In this document: positions 32,992-40,135 of the stretch, in pieces
Layout: each line of letters opens with the position of its first letter
How positions within the stretch are numbered: position 1 is the stretch's first letter
Assembly (NCBI GenBank): GCA_017414505.1
Contig: JAFQLQ010000053.1
Span: 1-42,405 of the forward strand
Reading direction: 5' to 3'
Origin: Clostridia bacterium
GTDB lineage: Bacteria; Bacillota; Clostridia; UMGS1840; HGM11507
DNA length: 42,405 bases
The notes under the pieces: model-generated
Seen by the model: the letters and a program-made list of their open reading frames with translations, nothing else
What the model was told of the DNA's origin: nothing
The model's database searches: none
Translations under genes and position numbers: made by a program

Positions 32992-34755
32992 ATGAAAAAA
33001 TTATTATCGGTTGTTCTTACAATTGCACTTATTTTAACTTCTGCGGTATATGTGTTTGCGGAAGAAAAAATTCTTAAGGTTGCAGTTGATTCTAACTTAG
33101 AACCCTTTGAATATCACGAAAACGGTGTTCTTACGGGCTTTGACATTGAGCTTATGAATTTTCTTGCAGAAAGACTCGGCTACAAGGTTGAATATTTTGA
33201 ATGTCCGTTTGATATTGTTTTTATGTCGGTTATGTCGGGGCAGAGCGACTGTGCAATTTCTGCCATTTCCATAACCGAGGAAAGAAAAAAGAATCTGTAT
33301 TATACAGAACCCTATATTTACTATGAAAAGGACGGTGTAAGGGATTACCTGGGTATCCCGTCAAATAATGAAACGCTTCGTGATGAGCTTAACAATCAGC
33401 TTGCCATTGCAAAAGCTTCGGGAATTGTGGATAACCTTTTAGCAAAGTACAACCTTACTGAAAGCGAAGGCTATTTCACTTTCTATGAAAATACCGAAGA
33501 CCACAGCATCGACGGTATTCCGTCCGACTGGGCAAAGGAAAGCGTTGATATAGCTTTCAGAGCAGGGATAACAGACGGAACAAGATACGCTTATAAGTCT
33601 CCAATAACACGTGAAAAATTCTGTGAGCTTATTTATAATCTTATTCTTGCTGTTAAAAAAGAAATTTCAGCCACACATCCTGAAAACATAACCGATACGG
33701 ATAACAGAAAAATGCTTGTGCTTGCAGGTCTTGGAATAATAAACGGAAAAAATCAAACCGAGCTTGCACCAAACGATTTCTTAACCCGTGAAGAAGCGGC
33801 AACCATTATTGTACGTATGATAAATAAGGCGATGCCGATGGCAGCAACAGAAATGTGGTTTAGCTATGACGATATAGCGGAAATTTCCGACTGGGCATCT
33901 GATTCTGTTCAGATAATAAGCAATTTAGGTTTTATGCAGGGAGTGGGAGAAAACAAATTTGCTCCCAAGGAAACCTATACAACCGAGCAGGCAATTGCAA
34001 CTCTGGTGCGTGTTTTAAAGAGTGCAGGCGAGGCAGGCTTGGTTGATGAAGAAACTAGTATGGGAATAATAGGCGGTGCCGACGGGCCGACTGCCATAAT
34101 TATAGGCGGAGAAACAACAGTTACAGGGAATACGGCTGAAAAAATTGATGTAACAGAAACTGTTAAAATAAACGATTTTTATATTGACGAGGCTGTTAAG
34201 CTTGTAACCGAATCCTGCGAGCTTGCAAAGGATAAAGAGTTTATCGGAATGTACACTGCAAACGATGATATCACGGAAAAAATATCATCCATTGGCGATA
34301 TTGTGTGTAATGAACCTGCAGAAATTTATTTTATGTCGGCAAACCGTGAAGAAATTATGAAAAACATCAGGGAAATATATAACGGAGAAGAAAATTTTGA
34401 TGTTGAGAAGCTTACCGAAGATAAATTTGAAAAGCTGTGGAACAGAATGAATTTTTCTGCTCTGGCAGGAATGATAAATGCTTCCTACGGCTCGGAAAAT
34501 CTTGCGGCACTTTCTATTCTTGCAAACAGCGAGGGATATGTTATGCCCAAAGATTTTAAAAGGGATTTTGCGCTGTTTTTACAGTATGACGGCGAGTATT
34601 CTGCCCTTGTTTCTTTCTCGGAATACGGCGAGGGCGTAATAAGTGCAAATATGACATTTGTAAAAAACGGAAATAAGGATAATATTTTCTCCCGGTTGTA
34701 TGAAATTACATCCGTACTTGGCGAAAACAGTATTGATGTTGCATATGTGAAATAA
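32992..34755 (+). CDS. Secreted chimera: solute-binding lobe, three SLH domains, C-terminal domain
   Basis: A 587-residue exported protein. It has a signal peptide (cut near residue 23, after VFA), then a solute-binding protein lobe 1 (LKVAVDSNLEPFEY ... FDIVFMSVMSGQSDCAISA ... YTEPY). The text then jumps to the last helix of such proteins (QLAIAKASGIVDNLLAKY), so most of lobe 2 is absent. Three SLH repeats (about 170-215, 228-279, 291-341) anchor it to the cell wall. A linker with GIIGGADGPTAI (358-369) and a 200-residue unknown domain follow. It is in an operon with the DUF2500 gene. Confidence 0.8.
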   Translation: MKKLLSVVLTIALILTSAVYVFAEEKILKVAVDSNLEPFEYHENGVLTGFDIELMNFLAERLGYKVEYFECPFDIVFMSVMSGQSDCAISAISITEERKKNLYYTEPYIYYEKDGVRDYLGIPSNNETLRDELNNQLAIAKASGIVDNLLAKYNLTESEGYFTFYENTEDHSIDGIPSDWAKESVDIAFRAGITDGTRYAYKSPITREKFCELIYNLILAVKKEISATHPENITDTDNRKMLVLAGLGIINGKNQTELAPNDFLTREEAATIIVRMINKAMPMAATEMWFSYDDIAEISDWASDSVQIISNLGFMQGVGENKFAPKETYTTEQAIATLVRVLKSAGEAGLVDEETSMGIIGGADGPTAIIIGGETTVTGNTAEKIDVTETVKINDFYIDEAVKLVTESCELAKDKEFIGMYTANDDITEKISSIGDIVCNEPAEIYFMSANREEIMKNIREIYNGEENFDVEKLTEDKFEKLWNRMNFSALAGMINASYGSENLAALSILANSEGYVMPKDFKRDFALFLQYDGEYSALVSFSEYGEGVISANMTFVKNGNKDNIFSRLYEITSVLGENSIDVAYVK

Positions 34756-34757
34756 TA

Positions 34758-34793
34758 AATCAACGTGTCGATAAACCTATCGACACGTTGATT
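34758..34793. terminator. Long hairpin between convergent genes
   Basis: A perfect 16 bp stem (AATCAACGTGTCGATA and its complement) with a 4-base loop fills the gap between two convergent genes. It has no T-run on either strand, so termination by it may rely on Rho or on the stem alone. Confidence 0.7.
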
Positions 34794-34794
34794 G

Positions 34795-36459
34795 TTAACT
34801 GTGTTTCTTTATTTCTTCTTTTATTTCTTCCTCAAGTTCGTTTAAAAATTCGGGGCATCTTGGATATTCAGAAAAAGTGATTTCCATATTTGCCTTTTTC
34901 TCAATAAGCTCAACTGTTTTTTCTTTACCGATATAGCTTTCAAGCTTTTGAAGCAAAGAAACAAACTGGATAGCTTCTTTAAATACCTTAGCACGAAGCG
35001 ATGGCAGAGGGCCGTTTTCTCCGGGGTAAACCGAAAACGGATCGCCGGACGGGAAAGCCATATCTGAGGAGGTGGTTACATAAGGATTAACTTTGTACAG
35101 AGAACATCTGCTGTAATAGAAGTTGAAGCCCCATTGTAAAAAGCCTTTTATACCATATTTATAAAGTTGTAATCCTATAATTTTATTTCTGTGAGAGGGC
35201 ATAGAAAGAAATCTGTTGGAAACCTTTTTGTTCTGACCACAACAGTAATACGCCCACTGGTCGTCAATCTTCTTTTCAAGGAAGGGTTCAATATGGTCTA
35301 TTGCAGTAACGGGAGTTTTAACAAGTCCGCTTTCGTAAAACTCAATGCTTGATAAGGCATCCATAATTTTTGCACCGGGAAGCATAGGAGCTACAAGCTC
35401 ATAAGCATAGCGGTAAGCATCCATGTGTGCTGAAACGGGCTCGTCTGAAATGTGAAAATAGCAGTATTCGTAAACATTTTCTTTCTTAAGAAAATCAGCA
35501 AGCGAGGGTATAAACCGGCAAAGAAAATTTTTATAGGATTCTTCCTTGGCTTCCACGTGCCAGCCGAAAAGTCTTTCTTCTTTGCCGTTTTCGGTAATAT
35601 AAATGTTTGGGGAATATTTAAGTCCCCATTGTGAAAACAGATGGGAAATTTCAAAATATTCCAAACCGTTTTTCTTTGCCATATCAATATAGCGTTTTAA
35701 AAGTGAAAAATCAAAATCGTAATTTTCACCGTTTTTTGTTATTTTAACAAGCTGTACGTTGGGGCGCAGAGCACCAACACCCGTATCAAGCGGGGGAGTG
35801 ATAACAGGTGTTAAAATCATATTTATACCCTGTTTTTTCGCCTCGCACATATATTTGTCAATCAGATTCCAGTGGTCTTCGCTGTATATGGAAACATTGT
35901 GAACATCTGCAATGCAGTCAACGTGGAACCATTGTGTAACCTTTAATTCCTGCTTTGGCATAACCGCATTAATAACCTCAACGGTAAAGGTTTTGCTTAC
36001 GGAAACTTCGCTGTTGTCCGAATAAATAATTCCGTCGTAATTTAAGGTGATATCGTATTTACCTGCGGTTAAATTTTCGGGAATTTCAACTTCAATCCAT
36101 AGCGTTGCAACGCAGTTCTGAAGCCTTATTGTATTATTCTGAAAGCTGATGGGCTTTAGTAAATCCGGCATAAGACCTGGTTCTTTTGTTATGAAATCGG
36201 TATCAATAAAATCGTTATCGGGCGATGGCTCAAAATCGGGGAAATCCATAGCAGTGTTTTTCACAATATAAACACTTATGTAGTCCGAAAGCTTCGATTC
36301 AAGCTTAACGGTTAGTGCACAGCATTCTTTGCAGAAAAGTGTTTGCTGAAACGAAAAAACTTCGCCTTTTAAAACAGTTTTTTTATCCATTAAGGTTTTC
36401 GCCTCAGAAAAATTTCTTATTTTATCCAGAGAGGAAACCTGCTTTATTTCAATAGTCAT
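34795..36459 (-). CDS. GH123-like hydrolase (DUF4091)
   Basis: A 554-residue protein of the DUF4091 type, which covers the catalytic domain of GH123 N-acetyl-beta-galactosaminidases. An N-terminal beta-sandwich (about 1-150) is followed by a TIM barrel: QWFHVDCIADVHNVSIYSE, MILTPVITPPLDT, YFEISHLFSQWG, then YFHISDEP with the expected acid pair (Asp-Glu), AIDHIEPFL and GFLQWGFNFYYSRC. No signal peptide, so a cytosolic role. The ATG at 36459 has GAGGTG six bases upstream. It is transcribed after the AraC-GRE gene on the same strand with a 73-base gap. Confidence 0.82.
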   Translation of the reverse strand: MTIEIKQVSSLDKIRNFSEAKTLMDKKTVLKGEVFSFQQTLFCKECCALTVKLESKLSDYISVYIVKNTAMDFPDFEPSPDNDFIDTDFITKEPGLMPDLLKPISFQNNTIRLQNCVATLWIEVEIPENLTAGKYDITLNYDGIIYSDNSEVSVSKTFTVEVINAVMPKQELKVTQWFHVDCIADVHNVSIYSEDHWNLIDKYMCEAKKQGINMILTPVITPPLDTGVGALRPNVQLVKITKNGENYDFDFSLLKRYIDMAKKNGLEYFEISHLFSQWGLKYSPNIYITENGKEERLFGWHVEAKEESYKNFLCRFIPSLADFLKKENVYEYCYFHISDEPVSAHMDAYRYAYELVAPMLPGAKIMDALSSIEFYESGLVKTPVTAIDHIEPFLEKKIDDQWAYYCCGQNKKVSNRFLSMPSHRNKIIGLQLYKYGIKGFLQWGFNFYYSRCSLYKVNPYVTTSSDMAFPSGDPFSVYPGENGPLPSLRAKVFKEAIQFVSLLQKLESYIGKEKTVELIEKKANMEITFSEYPRCPEFLNELEEEIKEEIKKHS

Positions 36460-36540
36460 AAATATCACCTCGTAGTTTTTGTTTCATTATACAATACTAT
36501 GTGGTAAAAAGCAATATAAAAAACAAATTTATATTCAATT

Positions 36541-39171
36541 TTATAACCCGAAATGCTTTGTGCGTTCTATTATGTGTTCCTGAAGCTCGGGCGTTAACAG
36601 ACTGAATTTCTGGCTGAAACCGGAAACTCTTACTGCAAGATTTCTGTGATTTTCAGGATGCTTTTTCGCATCAATTAAAGTATCCGCATCAACGGTGTTA
36701 AACTGAACGTTGCTTAGCCCGTTTTTACCGCTTGCAACTAAAAGCGAGGTAAGCAGACCTATGTTCTTGTCGGTAAAAAGCTTTGGATCGACCTCCACAA
36801 TGGCAGAAGTAGTTCCCGGTGTTCTTTTGGTGGGGAACTTGGATATAGAATTTAAAACTGCGGTAAGTCCGTTAATATCTCTGCCCTGCATAGGAGAAAC
36901 GCTGTATGCAATGGGATCGCCTTTTTTTCTTCCGTCGGGCGATGCTGTACTGTGCTTGCCGTAGTCTATCATCCAGAGAAAGGTGAAGGGCTGAGCGTGG
37001 AAAGAATATTCATATTTTTCGGAAAGGCGTTCCAACTCATCGCAGCAATGATTAACAAGCTCAACCGCAATGTCGTCAACCTCGTCAATATCGTTGCCGA
37101 ATTTTGAAGCCTTGTTTATAAATTCAAGCCTTACCGCCTCATCGGAAAAATCGTTGATAAGCATAGCTTTAAGCTCTTCAAGTGTGTATTTTTTCTCCTT
37201 GTATATAAATTTTTTAATAACTGCCAGCGAATCTGCAAGATTAGGTATTCCGCCAAGCATAATCTGGTAATAGTCGTAAACTGCACCCTTGTTGTTATAA
37301 TCCCGTTTGGAATCAAGACAACCCTCGGTTAAAAGCGATTTGTAGGGTTTGGGAGAAATGCAGGTATCGCAATGCTTTTTAACCTGAGAACAGGTTAAAT
37401 CAAGAATTCTGTCCACCTGCTTTATTACTGCACTGTAAAATTTTTCGTATGTACCAAAAGCAGATAAATCACCCGTTTTTATACCCGGTAAAAATTCGGG
37501 ATACATAAGACTGCTTCCGTTACCCAAAACGTATTCTATCGCCTTTAATAAATTGGTTTTTCCGGTAACAGCGTGCGGATTTGTTTTGCCTGGAATGAGC
37601 GTTTCAACACAGCCAAGCTGAGTGTAATTGTAAGCATCCTCTTTTGCAATGTTTTTATACATAAGTGCAGGAACCATTACATCATCGTTGAAAAAGAAGG
37701 GAATACCTTTCTGCACGTGCCCCACAACCTCAAGCGCACGCTTTAGAAATTCCGTTTCGGTATTTTGGGAATAACGAACCGAAAGACACCGCACAAAATC
37801 AAGCCTTTCCGTTACATCAAGCATCATATAGGAAAGCTCGTTTACCACACTTTTTCCGTCAGAATTTGTTCCGCCCACGCAGGACTGCTGAACATCGTAA
37901 TCCCTGTAAAGCTTAATCCACAGGCAGGCAATTATCTCATATGCTTCGCTCTGTGTAAGAACACCTTTTTCAATATCCGCTTTGTAATAGGGGTAAAGCA
38001 TTTGGTCAAGTCTTCCCAGCGAATTTGCGTTGATGCAGTCCTCCCACGTGTTTATAATATGTGCAAACCACAAGGACTGAACTGCTTCAATAAAGCTTTC
38101 TGCAGGGTATTTGGGTACTTTCTGACATATTTTTATAATTTTTTCAAGGTCTTCCTTGCTGTAGGCAGGATTGTTTTCGGCTATAAGACGTTTTGCTTCG
38201 TCTGCGTATTTTTCGCCAATTGTAAGCGCGGCGCTGCAGATGTCCTTTGCACCGCAGTACATAGAACAGCCGCCGTTTTTCTTTTCGTAAGCCTCAATTT
38301 CCTTTATAAGACCGCTGAAACCAAGCTTAAGAACCTTTTCGTAGCCAATAACCGAATGGTTGTGGCATGTGCAACGCCCCAAAGCAGACCATTCTTTTTC
38401 TGCCTGCTTTTCTTCTTCGGTTAACAGTTCATAGCTTAAAGGATTAAGATTTGAGCCGTATATAAAATCGATTCCGCTGTATTTTTCATCAATACTGAAA
38501 TATTTTTTTATATCCTCTTCCGAAATGCTGTTTTCTCTCATAAGCTTAATATCTGCTTCGTTGTTTTTGGGAATATAGGTTTCTTCAAAATCACCGTCGC
38601 CGTAGTTGAAGCCGGTTATAAGCTCACCGGGAGCAATAAAGGGAGTGAATTTTCTTATGGTGTTTGAAAGTGCAGCCGCATAAATTTCATCTGTTTCAAG
38701 ATTTTTTTCTGCCGCCTCTGCACCGCCTAAAGAAAAGTAAACATTTCTCTGAACACAGTATTTTTTATTATAGCTTTTTAAATTAACTGCCTCTTCACGA
38801 AGCATATTGCAACGGTCGGATAGTCTGAACATGGAATTTTGTCTCCTTTCGTAGTAAAGCTGACATTCCTTAGCCTGTTTTTTGTATTCTCTCGGGAAGC
38901 AACCGTATTCCTTTAAAAAAGCCTTGTTAAAGCCTCCCACGGTGTCATAACCGTATGAAAATGCAACATCGGTTATTTTAACACCCGAAAGAATATCAAT
39001 GGCGGCAAGCTGAATACGGTAGTGCCTTACATAATCAACAAAGGTCATACCGGCAAAATTATGAAATTTTTTACAAAAACTCCACTTGGAATATCCGAAA
39101 TACTGCGATACTTCGGGAACAGAAAGGGGATTTTTAATGTTATCGTGAATATATTTTAAAACATCATACAT
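36541..39171 (-). CDS. AraC-type DNA-binding domain fused to a glycyl radical enzyme
   Basis: One unbroken 876-residue frame. Residues 1-100 are a complete AraC/XylS domain with two helix-turn-helix units (SVPEVSQYFGYSKWSF and ITDVAFSYGYDTVGGFNKAF). From 114 to the end it is a complete PFL/glycerol dehydratase-like glycyl radical enzyme: thiyl radical Cys521 in GCVE with Glu523, GGTNSDGKSVVNELSY, TASPDGRKKGDP, and Gly851 in RVSGFS near the C-terminus. GRE-type enzymes use a radical to cleave or dehydrate small molecules and need a radical-SAM activase, absent here. The linker is only about 13 residues. GGAGG and GAGG sites precede the ATG at 39171. An internal ribosome site suggests a second product. 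Confidence 0.88.
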   Translation of the reverse strand: MYDVLKYIHDNIKNPLSVPEVSQYFGYSKWSFCKKFHNFAGMTFVDYVRHYRIQLAAIDILSGVKITDVAFSYGYDTVGGFNKAFLKEYGCFPREYKKQAKECQLYYERRQNSMFRLSDRCNMLREEAVNLKSYNKKYCVQRNVYFSLGGAEAAEKNLETDEIYAAALSNTIRKFTPFIAPGELITGFNYGDGDFEETYIPKNNEADIKLMRENSISEEDIKKYFSIDEKYSGIDFIYGSNLNPLSYELLTEEEKQAEKEWSALGRCTCHNHSVIGYEKVLKLGFSGLIKEIEAYEKKNGGCSMYCGAKDICSAALTIGEKYADEAKRLIAENNPAYSKEDLEKIIKICQKVPKYPAESFIEAVQSLWFAHIINTWEDCINANSLGRLDQMLYPYYKADIEKGVLTQSEAYEIIACLWIKLYRDYDVQQSCVGGTNSDGKSVVNELSYMMLDVTERLDFVRCLSVRYSQNTETEFLKRALEVVGHVQKGIPFFFNDDVMVPALMYKNIAKEDAYNYTQLGCVETLIPGKTNPHAVTGKTNLLKAIEYVLGNGSSLMYPEFLPGIKTGDLSAFGTYEKFYSAVIKQVDRILDLTCSQVKKHCDTCISPKPYKSLLTEGCLDSKRDYNNKGAVYDYYQIMLGGIPNLADSLAVIKKFIYKEKKYTLEELKAMLINDFSDEAVRLEFINKASKFGNDIDEVDDIAVELVNHCCDELERLSEKYEYSFHAQPFTFLWMIDYGKHSTASPDGRKKGDPIAYSVSPMQGRDINGLTAVLNSISKFPTKRTPGTTSAIVEVDPKLFTDKNIGLLTSLLVASGKNGLSNVQFNTVDADTLIDAKKHPENHRNLAVRVSGFSQKFSLLTPELQEHIIERTKHFGL
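38830..38849 (-). promoter_or_regulatory. Internal ribosome binding site and ATG at the domain boundary
   Basis: On the minus strand AAAGGAG (38849-38843), ten bases, then ATG (38832-38830), in frame at Met114. The next residues (MFRLSDRCNMLREEAVNLK) match where free glycyl radical enzymes normally begin. It could produce a 763-residue enzyme without the DNA-binding part. Confidence 0.6.
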
Positions 39172-39232
39172 TTTACCTCAACCTCCACGTTTATTATAAT
39201 ATAACTGCGAAGAAAAAACTACTCCGATGTTG

Positions 39233-40036
39233 CTAACTTTTCTTCCTGTAATTAACGGGCGAAATGCCCGTGCGTTTTTTGAAAAAATTTGAAAAATAGT
39301 GACAGTCGTTAAACCCGAGTAAATAAGAAATTTCCGTTATGCTGAGACCTGTGCTTTCCAGCATTATTTTTGCGGCAGCAAGCTTTTTTTTCAGTAAATA
39401 GTTGTAGGGAGTAATTTGGTATTCCTTTTTAAATTCCCTTATAATATGGGATTTTGTGCAGTACATTTCGTCAATAAGGGAATCGAATGAAATGTTAAAA
39501 TCTGTAATTCTGTCTATTTTATTTTTGAAAATTCCTGCAATGTTCTTAATGGGATTTTCGTAACTTGTGTAATCATAAATTTCCTGAATTATTTTTAAAA
39601 ATGTTTGCGAACCAAACTTTATTGCTTCCTCGTAGGAAATGGCGTTTTTGGAATTTTCAAGAAATTCTTCAAAAAGATAAAGTAAATCAAGCCCCTTTAC
39701 ATGAAAAACATTATTAAGCTTATAGCTTTCAATAATTTTTTCTATAAGGTCGCCTGTAATGTTAAACCATATTTTTGTCCAGGGATTTTCCGTATCGGAA
39801 TAATAATACTGATTTCTTCCTGCCGGCAGAATGTAAATATCGCCTTTTTCGGCAGTGAAAGAAACGTCGTCAACAGTTACATAGCCTTTTCCTTCAATAA
39901 CATATTCCATACACCACAGCCATGAATTTTGCCTGTTTATCATATAGGTTCCGTCGCAGTAGGATATTCCGCAAAGCTGTATGTCAAAAGGGTTTTGTTT
40001 TTCGTTCTGAACAAAAGTGATTAAATCCTCGTTCAT
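39233..40036 (-). CDS. AraC-family transcription regulator with cupin sensor
   Basis: A 267-residue regulator. The N-terminal cupin-like half (WCMEYVIEGKGYVTVDDVSFTAEKGDIYILPAG) should bind a small ligand, often a sugar. The C-terminal half holds two helix-turn-helix units (FDSLIDEMYCTKSHIIREF; LSITEISYLLGFNDCHYFSNFFKKRTGISP). It lies upstream of the AraC-GRE gene on the same strand (61-base gap) and diverges from the glutaminase-like gene; it probably controls one or both. It is transcribed from a promoter at 40083-40111. Confidence 0.92.
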   Translation of the reverse strand: MNEDLITFVQNEKQNPFDIQLCGISYCDGTYMINRQNSWLWCMEYVIEGKGYVTVDDVSFTAEKGDIYILPAGRNQYYYSDTENPWTKIWFNITGDLIEKIIESYKLNNVFHVKGLDLLYLFEEFLENSKNAISYEEAIKFGSQTFLKIIQEIYDYTSYENPIKNIAGIFKNKIDRITDFNISFDSLIDEMYCTKSHIIREFKKEYQITPYNYLLKKKLAAAKIMLESTGLSITEISYLLGFNDCHYFSNFFKKRTGISPVNYRKKS

Positions 40037-40082
40037 ATCAATATTTCACACCTTTTAATCAATATATTCTATTTATTTTTCT

Positions 40083-40111
40083 ATTTTATAATGATATATT
40101 ATAAATGTCAA
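40083..40111 (-). promoter_or_regulatory. Promoter of the AraC-GRE side, overlapping the divergent gene's -10
   Basis: TTGACA (40106-40111) and TAAAAT (40083-40088) on the minus strand have a 17-base spacer. On the plus strand a TATAAT at 40087-40092 could serve the glutaminase-like gene, but its -35 is poor, so that gene may need an activator. Confidence 0.7.
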
Positions 40112-40135
40112 TACTTTTTAGAAAGAAGGAAAAAT

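Noticed and set aside
34758..34793. A CRISPR-like or att-site palindrome
   Set aside because: A single hairpin exactly filling a convergent gap is best explained as a terminator; no second copy was seen.
37765..38424. A 219-residue open frame on the plus strand
   Set aside because: It lies entirely antisense to the glycyl radical enzyme, whose motifs are intact. It has no ribosome site and its cysteine- and phenylalanine-rich text is typical of a reverse-frame shadow.
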